Part shown: positions 7,522-14,998 of the stretch, one piece after another
Position numbering within the stretch: position 1 is the first letter of the stretch
Layout: the number at the start of each line of letters is the position of its first letter
Source of the DNA: UBA940 sp045613745
GTDB taxonomy: Bacteria; Bacteroidota; Bacteroidia; Bacteroidales; Rikenellaceae
Assembly: GCA_045613745.1 (NCBI GenBank)
Contig: JAZLBP010000005.1
Coordinates: 1-48,680, forward strand
Reading direction: 5' to 3'
DNA length: 48,680 nucleotides
The notes under the pieces: model-generated
What the model saw: the letters and a program-made list of their open reading frames with translations, nothing else
Told to the model about the DNA's origin: nothing
The model's database searches: none
Program-made: the position numbers and the translations under genes

Positions 7522-8103
7522 CTATTTTTTCGACTTGGGCGCGAGAATCATATTCATCTTTTTGCCTTCCAATTTGGGCATCATCTCGACTTTTGCAATC
7601 TCCTCGAGGTCGGTAGCAAAACGCAGCAACAGGATTTCGCCCTGCTCCTTGAAGGTGATGCTACGGCCGCGGAAGAACACATAAGCCTTAACTTTGGCTC
7701 CCTCCTTGATGAAGTTTTCGGCGTGGCGCAACTTGAAGTTGTAGTCGTGGTCGTCGGTTTGGGGGCCGAAACGAATCTCTTTAACCACCATCTTCACTGC
7801 CTTGGCTTTAATCTCCTTGGCTTTCTTTTTCTGTTGGTACAGATACTTTTGGTAGTCGGCGATTCGGCATACAGGGGGCTCGGCGTTGGGCGAAATCTCG
7901 ATGAGGTCCAACTCCATCTCGTCAGCCAGTTTGATAGCCTCCTTGATTGACATAACCGCAGCACCCTCAATGTTATCGCCTACGACGCGAACCATCGGAG
8001 CGGTAATCTGATTGTTGATGCGATTGGGTTGTTCTTTGACTACACGACCGCGCGGGCCGTTTGCCGGGCGGTTGGGTGCGCCGGTAAAAGGTTTAGGTTC
8101 TAT
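7522..8103 (-). CDS. infC: Translation initiation factor IF-3, predicted AUA start
   Basis: IF-3 binds the 30S subunit and proofreads start codons. The first ATG in frame (7995) would begin inside the N-domain and delete the conserved RINNQITAP segment. The open frame extends upstream without any ATG, GTG or TTG at a suitable place, but ATA at 8103-8101 lies 8 nt after a perfect AGGAGG (8117-8112). Starting there gives 193 residues: a short Pro/Arg-rich tail, RINNQITAPMVRVV (N-domain), the Lys-rich linker KKKAKEIKAKAV, and the C-domain KEIRFGPQTDDHDYNFKLRHA. Non-AUG infC starts are established in other bacteria and make IF-3 limit its own synthesis. The AUA start here is inference from the reading frame and spacing. 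It is downstream of thrS. Confidence 0.9.
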   Translation of the reverse strand: MEPKPFTGAPNRPANGPRGRVVKEQPNRINNQITAPMVRVVGDNIEGAAVMSIKEAIKLADEMELDLIEISPNAEPPVCRIADYQKYLYQQKKKAKEIKAKAVKMVVKEIRFGPQTDDHDYNFKLRHAENFIKEGAKVKAYVFFRGRSITFKEQGEILLLRFATDLEEIAKVEMMPKLEGKKMNMILAPKSKK

Positions 8104-8111
8104 AACTTTGT

Positions 8112-8117
8112 CCTCCT
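8112..8117 (-). promoter_or_regulatory. Perfect Shine-Dalgarno before infC
   Basis: AGGAGG is read on the minus strand, 8 nt before the predicted AUA start and embedded in A/U-rich DNA. Strong Shine-Dalgarno sites are rare in this phylum and no other gene in the window was noticed to have one, which supports both the start choice and a special mode of translation for infC. Confidence 0.8.
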
Positions 8118-8153
8118 AAATTAAATTAATGTATCTATTTTGTCGAGCCGCCT

Positions 8154-8178
8154 CCTGCGGGTGAATCCCACCCGCAGG
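8154..8178 (-). other. Strong hairpin in the thrS-infC spacer
   Basis: The arms 8154-8163 and 8169-8178 pair perfectly over 10 G/C-rich bp with a 5-nt loop. It lies between the thrS stop codon (8196) and the infC Shine-Dalgarno. No T tract follows on the minus strand, so it is not a simple terminator. A role in mRNA processing or translational control of infC is possible. Confidence 0.6.
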
Positions 8179-8195
8179 GAGCGTACTCGTTTTTG

Positions 8196-10130
8196 TTATG
8201 CCTCAATCTCCTCTTTAACCTTGTTGAGAACTACATTCTTGAACTCCTCGGCTGTGAGCGAACCTTTGTCGCCTTCGCCTTGTACACGATACGAGATGGT
8301 TTGGCTTGCCTCCTCTTTCTCACCTACGATAACAAGGTAGGGGATACGTTTGAGCTCGTTGTCACGAATCTTACGGCCGATTTTTTCGTTACGGTCGTCC
8401 ACGCTTGCGCGTACATCGCCTGCGCACAAGTAATCAGCTACTTGGTGAGCATACTCGTTGTACTTCTCGCTGATGGGCAACACAACAACTTGGTCGGGGG
8501 TCAGCCACAAGGGGAACTTACCGCCGGTGTGCTCCAACAACACAGCCACGAAACGCTCCATCGAACCGAAGGGTGCGCGGTGAATCATAATGGGGCGGTG
8601 GGGTTTGTCGTCAGCACCGGTATAGGTCAAATCGAAACGCTCGGGCAGGTTGTAGTCCACCTGAATGGTTCCGAGTTGCCATTTACGGCCGATAGCATCC
8701 TTAACCATAAAGTCGAGTTTGGGACCATAGAACGCAGCCTCGCCATACTCAACAATGGTTTTGAGTCCTTTGGCAGCAGCAGCCTCGATGATAGCCGACT
8801 CAGCTTTCTCCCAGTTCTCGTCCGAACCGATGTATTTGGTCTTGTTGTTGGGGTCGCGCAACGAAACTTGTGCGGTAAAGTCGTCGAATTTCAGAGTTTT
8901 GAAGATGTAGAGCACAATGTCAATAACCTTCATGAACTCATCCAACAATTGGTCGGGACGTACAAACAAGTGAGCGTCGTCTTGGGTGAATCCACGTACA
9001 CGAGTCAAACCGTGCAACTCACCACTTTGCTCATAACGATACACAGTACCGAACTCTGCGAAACGCAAAGGCAGGTCTTTGTACGAACGAGGTTTGGTGC
9101 GATAGATTTCGCAGTGGTGGGGGCAGTTCATAGGTTTGAGCAGGTACTCCTCGCCCTCATAGGGGGTGTGGATGGGTTGGAACGAGTCCTTACCATATTT
9201 TGCGTAGTGGCCCGAAGTCACATACAGGTCTTTGTTGCCGATGTGAGGGGTAATAACTTGCTCATAGCCGTGTTTCTTTTGTACGGCGCGCAGGAATTGC
9301 TCCAAGCGGTCGCGCAGAGCGGTACCTTTGGGCAGCCACAAGGGCAGACCTTGACCTACGCGTTGCGAGAATGCGAACAGCTCCAGCTCTTTACCGAGTT
9401 TACGGTGGTCGCGTTTTTTAGCCTCCTCCAACAGTGCGAGGTGCTCGTCAAGCATGCTCTTCTTGGGGAACGACACACCATAGATACGGGTCAGCATCTT
9501 GTTGTGCTCGTCGCCACGCCAGTAAGCACCTGCAACCGAAGTCAGTTTTACAGCCTTGATAAGGCCTGTGTTGGGCAAGTGCGGGCCGCGGCAGAGGTCG
9601 GTGAATGCACCATTGGTGTAGAATGTGATGGTACCATCCTCCAGAGCGCTGATAAGCTCGGTTTTATATTGGTCACCTTTCTCGGTGAACGTTTTCATTG
9701 CTTCGTCTTTGCTGATTTCGCGGCGAACCATAGGTTCTTTGTTGCGTGCGAGTTCAGCCATTTTAGCCTCGATTGCGGGCAGGTCACTTTCGGTAATGGG
9801 GGTGGGAGAGTCAACGTCGTAGTAGAAACCGTTGTCGATAGCCGGACCGATACCGAATTTAATGCCGGGATAGAGAGCCTCCAATGCCTCGGCCAACAAG
9901 TGCGACGAGGTGTGCCAGAAAGTTTTCTTGGCTTCGGGGTCTTCCCATTTGTGGAGTTTGAGTTGGCAGTCCTCGTTCAGGGGGGTGATCAGATCGGTGA
10001 TCTCACCATTGACGGTTGCAGTTAGCACTTCGGCTGCCAGGCGGGGACTGATACTCTCCGCAATTTGCATTGCGGTGGTTCCTTTTGCAAACTTACGAGC
10101 GCTGCCGTCAGGAAAAGTTACATTAATCAT
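8196..10130 (-). CDS. thrS: Threonyl-tRNA synthetase
   Basis: ThrS is the class II enzyme charging tRNA-Thr. The 644-residue protein has an N-terminal TGS domain (MINVTFPDGSARKFAKGTT, about 1-60), then the second additional editing domain with HTSSHLLAEAL (HxxxH). The class II core contains the zinc-site region LKPMNCPHHCEIY, motif 2 FRYEQSGELHGLTRVRGF variant (RYEQSGELHGLTRVRGF) and motif 3 HRAPFGSMERF. The C-terminal anticodon-binding domain ends near ..KVKEEIEA. Full length. No T-box leader is recognisable. Its neighbours pdxA (upstream, 107-nt gap) and infC (downstream) share its strand; no convincing -7 box lies directly upstream, so it may be read from the pdxA promoter. Confidence 0.97.
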   Translation of the reverse strand: MINVTFPDGSARKFAKGTTAMQIAESISPRLAAEVLTATVNGEITDLITPLNEDCQLKLHKWEDPEAKKTFWHTSSHLLAEALEALYPGIKFGIGPAIDNGFYYDVDSPTPITESDLPAIEAKMAELARNKEPMVRREISKDEAMKTFTEKGDQYKTELISALEDGTITFYTNGAFTDLCRGPHLPNTGLIKAVKLTSVAGAYWRGDEHNKMLTRIYGVSFPKKSMLDEHLALLEEAKKRDHRKLGKELELFAFSQRVGQGLPLWLPKGTALRDRLEQFLRAVQKKHGYEQVITPHIGNKDLYVTSGHYAKYGKDSFQPIHTPYEGEEYLLKPMNCPHHCEIYRTKPRSYKDLPLRFAEFGTVYRYEQSGELHGLTRVRGFTQDDAHLFVRPDQLLDEFMKVIDIVLYIFKTLKFDDFTAQVSLRDPNNKTKYIGSDENWEKAESAIIEAAAAKGLKTIVEYGEAAFYGPKLDFMVKDAIGRKWQLGTIQVDYNLPERFDLTYTGADDKPHRPIMIHRAPFGSMERFVAVLLEHTGGKFPLWLTPDQVVVLPISEKYNEYAHQVADYLCAGDVRASVDDRNEKIGRKIRDNELKRIPYLVIVGEKEEASQTISYRVQGEGDKGSLTAEEFKNVVLNKVKEEIEA

Positions 10131-10186
10131 TTTTGTGTTTTGTTAGTTAATTATTTGGGTTCTTGCCCGAGTGTCCCTTGCTACAA

Positions 10187-10200
10187 CGAGGAACTCCTCG
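10187..10200. other. Small palindrome in the pdxA-thrS gap
   Basis: CGAGG (10187-10191) and CCTCG (10196-10200) flank AACT. It is the only clear structure in the 107-nt gap. It is too short to be called a terminator. Confidence 0.3.
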
Positions 10201-10237
10201 GACGATTAAAAGTCAAAACTGTTGCCAAAACTTCTGT

Positions 10238-11326
10238 TTAGTCGTGTTGTTCGGGCAGTTTGAGCTCGCTGATAGAGATGTCGCGTCCCTTCTCGCGCTC
10301 GTAGTGAGGCAGAGGGTTGGCGGTCATCTCGGCTCGGAGCTCTCTGTTACGGAAAATGTCCACTGCGGCGTAGAGTGCGTTGCGTGTTGCTTGTGCATCG
10401 GCCACACCTTTGCCTGCGATGTCGTAGGCGGTTCCGTGGTCGGGGCTTGTGCGCACTACACTCAAACCTGCGGTGTAATTCACTCCGTCGGGGGTCAGAG
10501 CCTTGAATGGGGTCAATCCTTGGTCGTGATACATTGCCAGCAGTGCGTCATATTTGGTAAACGCACCCGACAAGAACAGACCATCGGCTGCAAACGGGCC
10601 AAAGGCATAAATCTTGTTCTCGGCTGCTGCCTGAATAGCAGGTGCTATGATTTGGATCTCCTCGCTGCCGAGTACTCCGCCCTCGCCCGAGTGGGGGTTG
10701 AGCGACAGCACTGCGATGCGCGGCTCTACGATTCCGAAATCACTGATTAGCGACTCGCGCAACTCGGCCAGCTTTGCAGAAATGCTCTCGATAGAGATGT
10801 GTTGTCGCACCTCGCCCAGCGGAATGTGGGTTGTTTGCAGCGCCACTCTCATCGCCTCGCTAATCATCATCATTGTGGGTACTCCCTCAAATTCATCACC
10901 AAGGTAGCCTGTGTGTCCTGCGTAGGGGAACGATTCGCTTTTGGTGTTCTCTTTGCAGATGGGCATTGTTACAAGTCCGTCAATCAGGTCGTTTTTGGCA
11001 TCCTCGACAGCCTTGCGAAGTGCGTCGATTGCAGCCTTGCCCGATTCAGCCGAGCCTTGTCCGGGAGTGATTGCCGAGGGGTTACCTACGGCTACAAGGT
11101 TGATTTGTCCGTCTTGTGCCTTGTCGGCGTCGGCAACCTTGCGTATGTTCATGCTCTCGCCATCCTCCACAAGTTTGCGGTAGTACTCCACAGCACTCTC
11201 AGAGGCATAGAGAACGGGGGTTAGTATTTCAAGTATTCTGGGGTCGGCAAGTGCTTTGAGCGCACATTCGAGGCCAATGCCTGCGGTGTCACCTTGGGTT
11301 ATGCCGATTCGTATTTTGCTACACAT
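10238..11326 (-). CDS. pdxA: 4-hydroxythreonine-4-phosphate dehydrogenase
   Basis: PdxA oxidises 4-phosphohydroxy-L-threonine in the DXP-dependent pyridoxal phosphate pathway. The 362-residue protein has RIGITQGDTAGIGLE at its N terminus, AGHTGYLGDEF, LNPHSGEGGVLGSEE, and the metal- and phosphate-binding MYHDQGLTPFKAL. The frame opens 20 codons upstream (MYVFSKKIV...), but that segment would overlap the -7 box; the start at 11326 (MCSKIRIGITQGD) matches the family. pdxJ, the next enzyme, is not nearby. It heads the pdxA-thrS-infC-queA block. Confidence 0.95.
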   Translation of the reverse strand: MCSKIRIGITQGDTAGIGLECALKALADPRILEILTPVLYASESAVEYYRKLVEDGESMNIRKVADADKAQDGQINLVAVGNPSAITPGQGSAESGKAAIDALRKAVEDAKNDLIDGLVTMPICKENTKSESFPYAGHTGYLGDEFEGVPTMMMISEAMRVALQTTHIPLGEVRQHISIESISAKLAELRESLISDFGIVEPRIAVLSLNPHSGEGGVLGSEEIQIIAPAIQAAAENKIYAFGPFAADGLFLSGAFTKYDALLAMYHDQGLTPFKALTPDGVNYTAGLSVVRTSPDHGTAYDIAGKGVADAQATRNALYAAVDIFRNRELRAEMTANPLPHYEREKGRDISISELKLPEQHD

Positions 11327-11353
11327 AGTGTTTTTCTTAAAGGTATCAAACCC

Positions 11354-11361
11354 CAAAATTA
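11354..11361 (-). promoter_or_regulatory. pdxA promoter -7 box
   Basis: TAATTTTG on the minus strand (11361-11354), about 28 nt before the ATG at 11326, matches TAnnTTTG. A second near match, TACCTTTA, lies closer to the gene. Confidence 0.55.
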
Positions 11362-11392
11362 CAATTTTTTTTGAAAACACATACATATTATC

Positions 11393-11430
11393 GCAAAAAA
11401 AAGCAGCCGAACTCGTGTGTTCGACTGCTT
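11393..11430 (-). terminator. Terminator of the exported sugar isomerase-like gene
   Basis: On the minus strand a 12-bp stem with one G-U pair (AAGCAG...CTGCTT) is followed by eight T. It is 25-30 nt beyond the stop codon at 11455 and just before the pdxA promoter. Confidence 0.85.
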
Positions 11431-11454
11431 GGTGTGTTTGATTGAGCCTGTGGG

Positions 11455-12345
11455 CTACTTGCCGTACGACTGCTCGATGAGGCCTTCGAGATACTTTTTG
11501 GTCTCATTGACGTAGGCCGAGTTGTCGCCGCGAAGCTCGCATTCGATGGTCATAACACCCTTGAAACCAATCTCTTTGAGTGCCTTAACCAATTCGGGGA
11601 AGTTTACGTCACCCTCGGGGATTTTGGTCTCGCGTCCCAGATAGTAGGGATTGGTGGGGTACTTGCCGTCTTTGGCGTGAAGCTCTTTGAGCAGCGGGCC
11701 AAATTGACGCACAGCATCAACGGGATTACCCTTGCCGTAGAGTATCATATTTGCCACGTCGCAGTTTACAAAGATGTTGCCTGTGCCGATGTCGTGAATG
11801 GCGCGAATCAGAGTGGTTGCAGTCTCCTGACCAGTCTCGCAGAATACCATAACGCCCTTATCCTTGGCGTATTGGCACAACTCGCGCATACACTCGATGA
11901 ACGACGCATATAGCTCGCAGTTGGGCTCCTCGGGGATGAATCCGAAGTGTGAGTGCATTGCGGGAATGTCGGCCATCGCACAGAAATCAATCGCCTTTTT
12001 GTAGGTCTCGATGTACTTGATGCGGTTTACGGGAGGTACTAGTCCGATGGTTGTGGGACCCTCCAAGAAGTTCCAGCGGCCTCCGGGTGTGCAGTACATC
12101 ATTGTGCTGATTTTTACATCATACTTTTTCGACAGATTTTTGAGCGTAGAGGCCATCTCTTCGCCCCACGTTGTGCCGAAACCGATTTGGCAATATTTGA
12201 ATCCTGCGTCATGCAGCTTTTTGAACATCGCCTCGGGGTCTTTGCCTACGCCGCCGAGCAGTCCGACCTGAACATCTTGTGCCGATGCGCCCGAAATAGT
12301 CATCACCGCCAGAGCGCAAAGTATAAATCGAATAAACTTTTTCAT
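11455..12345 (-). CDS. Exported sugar phosphate isomerase/epimerase-like TIM-barrel protein
   Basis: The 296-residue protein resembles the xylose-isomerase-like TIM-barrel family (AP endonuclease 2 fold). It starts with a Sec-type signal peptide (MKKFIRFILCALAVMTISGASAQ, cleavage after about residue 22). Family-like stretches are HDAGFKYCQIGFG, HSHFGFIPEE (His ligands), MVFCETGQETA (Glu), VNCDVANMILYGKGNP, ELHAKDGKY (His) and GVMTIECEL (Glu), consistent with a metal-binding active site. Probably periplasmic. It follows the Tat-signal Gfo/Idh/MocA oxidoreductase by 23 nt on the same strand, a pairing typical of sugar oxidation or inositol-like catabolism. The substrate is unknown. Confidence 0.85.
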   Translation of the reverse strand: MKKFIRFILCALAVMTISGASAQDVQVGLLGGVGKDPEAMFKKLHDAGFKYCQIGFGTTWGEEMASTLKNLSKKYDVKISTMMYCTPGGRWNFLEGPTTIGLVPPVNRIKYIETYKKAIDFCAMADIPAMHSHFGFIPEEPNCELYASFIECMRELCQYAKDKGVMVFCETGQETATTLIRAIHDIGTGNIFVNCDVANMILYGKGNPVDAVRQFGPLLKELHAKDGKYPTNPYYLGRETKIPEGDVNFPELVKALKEIGFKGVMTIECELRGDNSAYVNETKKYLEGLIEQSYGK

Positions 12346-12368
12346 ATTGTTGCAAATTAGGGTGTTAC

Positions 12369-13580
12369 TTAAAATTGGCTGAGGTCGGGTTGGTCGCCGT
12401 AACGTTGGTTCTCGTCAATCATCTCCTCCCAAGTCAGACGGCGATTTTTGAGTGCAGCCTCGCGTCCGAGCATAGCTGTGAGTGTCGAGTTGCAGGCATC
12501 CTCAATCTCGTTGATGTAGTTGCCGCTGGTGATGCTTTCGATGAAGTTTACGGTCTTGTTTTTGCTTGCGTCCGACAGTGCGTTATTGTTGTTCGAATCC
12601 CACTTGTTGGGGCCTGTGATGAACACACCTCCCGTGTAGTGAGCCTCGGCCATACCTTTTGTTCCGAAGAAACGTGCGCACACGTCGCCAAACTTGTTGC
12701 CAATCTGCAACGACTGAATCGACACGTTCACATTGTTGGGATAACCATACACACAGTGGTAGTTGGTCAGTGTGTCGCCATACTCATAGCGTTTGCCCTT
12801 GTCGTTACCCAATGCGATGGCGTATTCGGGAGTTGCTTTAAGTACGGAGTTGCAGATGTCCAAAATGTGAATGCCTTGGTCGTTGAGAATACCGCCCGAC
12901 ATAGCCAGGTATTGGAAGTGGTTGCGGATGCGGAACTCATCATTCTCTACGGTGGGTTTTGCTCCTGCGCCGCCGCTGCTGTTGTAGTAGAGTTGTGCGG
13001 TCACAACCTCGCCAATGTCGCCCGCGTGGATGCGGCGAATCATCTCGTCGTAGGCCGATGCTGCTCGCACTTGGAATCCCATAACCAGCGATAGGCCTTT
13101 GGCTTTGCGAGCGCAATCTCTCATTTTGAGTGTGCCATAAACGTCGGGAGCCGAGGGTTTCTCGCAATAGACGTGTTTGCGTGCCTTGACAGCCGCCTCG
13201 AAGATTTCGGGGTGGGCGTATGCGGGTGTCGAGATGATTACCAAATCGACATTGTCGTTTTTGAGCAGTTTTTTGTAGGCTTTGCCGCCGGTGTAGATGT
13301 TCTCTTCGGCTACGGGGTCCAGACCTTTGGCCTTGTTGAGGCTATTGAGGTGGGGGAGCACCTTGTCAATGCGGTCGCGGAAGATGTCGGCAAGTGCATA
13401 TATTTCGACATTGTTGTTGCGGCTCATTGCTGTGATTACGGCGGTGCCTCGTGAGCCTGTGCCGATGAAACCTACGCGCAGGGGTCGGTTTTTGGGCTCG
13501 GCCGAAACGGCTTCCAGAGGGTTTAGTACCGAGAATGCGGTTGTGGCCGCAAAAGCTTTCAGAAATTCTCGTCTGTCCAT
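12369..13580 (-). CDS. Gfo/Idh/MocA-family oxidoreductase with Tat signal
   Basis: The 403-residue protein begins MDRREFLKAFAATTAFSVL, with the twin-arginine motif RREFLK, so it is probably folded with its nucleotide cofactor before export. The Rossmann motif LRVGFIGTGSRG follows at about residue 35; EKPSAPD carries the conserved Lys of the family. The C-terminal domain has NDQGIHILDICN (His-Asp). An upstream in-frame ATG (13661) would add 27 hydrophobic residues before the Tat signal and lies upstream of the -7 box, so it is rejected. The gene is co-directional with the isomerase-like gene. Such pairs act on sugars or sugar acids; tight NAD(P) binding is known for exported members, but the substrate is not deducible. 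Confidence 0.9.
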   Translation of the reverse strand: MDRREFLKAFAATTAFSVLNPLEAVSAEPKNRPLRVGFIGTGSRGTAVITAMSRNNNVEIYALADIFRDRIDKVLPHLNSLNKAKGLDPVAEENIYTGGKAYKKLLKNDNVDLVIISTPAYAHPEIFEAAVKARKHVYCEKPSAPDVYGTLKMRDCARKAKGLSLVMGFQVRAASAYDEMIRRIHAGDIGEVVTAQLYYNSSGGAGAKPTVENDEFRIRNHFQYLAMSGGILNDQGIHILDICNSVLKATPEYAIALGNDKGKRYEYGDTLTNYHCVYGYPNNVNVSIQSLQIGNKFGDVCARFFGTKGMAEAHYTGGVFITGPNKWDSNNNNALSDASKNKTVNFIESITSGNYINEIEDACNSTLTAMLGREAALKNRRLTWEEMIDENQRYGDQPDLSQF

Positions 13581-13618
13581 ATTGAGTTGTGTTTTAGGTT
13601 TGTTGTAAAAGGTTATCC

Positions 13619-13626
13619 CAAAATTA
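13619..13626 (-). promoter_or_regulatory. Promoter -7 box of the Gfo/Idh operon
   Basis: TAATTTTG on the minus strand, 39 nt before the ATG at 13580. It places the transcription start downstream of the longer alternative ATG at 13661. Confidence 0.6.
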
Positions 13627-13684
13627 AGCAAAAAAAACGACGCCACAAAATAAAACCGCACGAATAATTCTCGCTCCGCAAAAA

Positions 13685-13720
13685 TAGAAACCCCTACTTG
13701 CTATCTCGGCAAGTAGGGGC
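13685..13720 (-). terminator. Terminator of the serC-serA-DUF1015 operon
   Basis: The arms 13692-13702 and 13710-13720 pair perfectly over 11 bp with a 7-nt loop. On the minus strand they are followed by TTTCTATTTTT. It lies 26 nt past the DUF1015 stop. Confidence 0.85.
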
Positions 13721-13745
13721 GCTCTGTGAATTTCTTTTCGGTGGG

Positions 13746-14990
13746 CTATGCCTCTTCGAAAGAGTGGATAACTACGCCCGAACGGAGTTTTGGCTCAAAC
13801 CAAGTAGTTTTGGGTGGCATAATGTTGCCTGTGTCGGCGATGTCGATGAGTTGTTGCATCGACACGGGGTAGAGTGCAAAAGCCACAGCCATTTCGCCGC
13901 TATCAACCCTGCGCGACAACTCGCCAAGGCCACGAATACCGCCCACAAAGTCGATTCGTTTGTCGGTACGAAGGTCTTTGATTCCCAGAATCTTGTCCAA
14001 TACTAGGTTCGACAGCACGGTCACGTCCAGCACGCCAATGGGGTCGCTGTCGTTGTAAGTTCCGGGCTTTGCGGTCAGGCTGTACCACTTACCTCTCAAA
14101 TACATCGCAAAGTTGTGCAATGCCGCGGGGGTGTAAATTTCAGTGCCCATTTCCGTAACCTCAAAGTCGGCTTTCAGTGTCTCAATCAACTCTTGCTCGG
14201 TCAGACCGTTCAGGTCTTTAACCACGCGGTTGTAGTCGATGATTTTGAGCTGGTTGTCGGGGAAGATAACCGACAAGAAGTAGCAGTACTCCTCCTCGCC
14301 TGTGTGGTTGGGGTTGTTGCGTTTGCACTCTTCGCCAACCAATGCTGCGGCGGCTGTGCGATGGTGACCGTCAGCCACATACAGTGCGGGAATTGACTCG
14401 AATATTGCGGTGATGCGCTCGATGGTTGCTGCGTCCTCAATTTTCCAGAATGTGTGTCCGAAACCATCGGCTGCTACAAAGTCATATTCGGGCTCGCCGC
14501 TAATAACCTCGGCTACAAGTGCGTCCATATCCTCACGCGCGGGGTAGGCAAAGAATACGGGCTCGATGTTGGCCTTTTGGTTGCGAACGTGAATCATACG
14601 ATCCTCTTCCTTGTCCTTGCGGGTCAGCTCGTGCTTTTTGATGCGACCTTCCAGGTAGTCCTCAAAGTGGCAGCAAGCCACCAGACCATATTGAGTGCGA
14701 CCATCCATTGTTTGTGCATAGATGTAGTAGCACTCGCTGTCGTCTTGCACCAGCCAGCCCTTGTTGCGCCACGCAGCAAAGTTCTCAACCGCTTTGGCGT
14801 ACACCTCTTCGGAGTGTTCGTCGGCGATGGGGTCGAAATCAATTTCGGGTTTGATGATGTGCAGCAGCGAACGCTCGGTCGCCTCTGCTTTTGCCTCTGC
14901 CGAGTTCAGTACGTCGTAGGGGCGCGAAGCCACCTCGGCTGCATACTCCTTGGGAGGGCGAATACCCTTGAATGCTTTAATTTTAACCAT
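13746..14990 (-). CDS. DUF1015-family protein in the serine operon
   Basis: The 414-residue protein belongs to the DUF1015 family: MVKIKAFKGIRPPKEYA at the N terminus with SRPYDVLN, and the conserved YVADGHHRTAAA around residue 215. No signal peptide or membrane segment is seen. It is the last gene of an operon after serC and serA (8-nt gap to serA). The biochemical role of the family is not established; the His-rich DGHHR motif looks like a catalytic or nucleotide-binding element, and its repeated association with serA/serC suggests a link to phosphoserine or serine metabolism (inference). Confidence 0.88.
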   Translation of the reverse strand: MVKIKAFKGIRPPKEYAAEVASRPYDVLNSAEAKAEATERSLLHIIKPEIDFDPIADEHSEEVYAKAVENFAAWRNKGWLVQDDSECYYIYAQTMDGRTQYGLVACCHFEDYLEGRIKKHELTRKDKEEDRMIHVRNQKANIEPVFFAYPAREDMDALVAEVISGEPEYDFVAADGFGHTFWKIEDAATIERITAIFESIPALYVADGHHRTAAAALVGEECKRNNPNHTGEEEYCYFLSVIFPDNQLKIIDYNRVVKDLNGLTEQELIETLKADFEVTEMGTEIYTPAALHNFAMYLRGKWYSLTAKPGTYNDSDPIGVLDVTVLSNLVLDKILGIKDLRTDKRIDFVGGIRGLGELSRRVDSGEMAVAFALYPVSMQQLIDIADTGNIMPPKTTWFEPKLRSGVVIHSFEEA

Positions 14991-14998
14991 ATCGCAGA

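Noticed and set aside
7522..7995. infC starting at the first ATG (157 residues)
   Set aside because: It would delete the conserved RINNQITAP part of the IF-3 N-domain; the upstream frame and Shine-Dalgarno support a longer protein.
8193..10025. A 610-codon plus-strand frame
   Set aside because: Antisense shadow of thrS; no recognisable domains or promoter.
10131..10237. T-box or threonine attenuator before thrS
   Set aside because: Only a 5-bp palindrome is present; no T-box sequence or threonine-rich leader peptide is seen.
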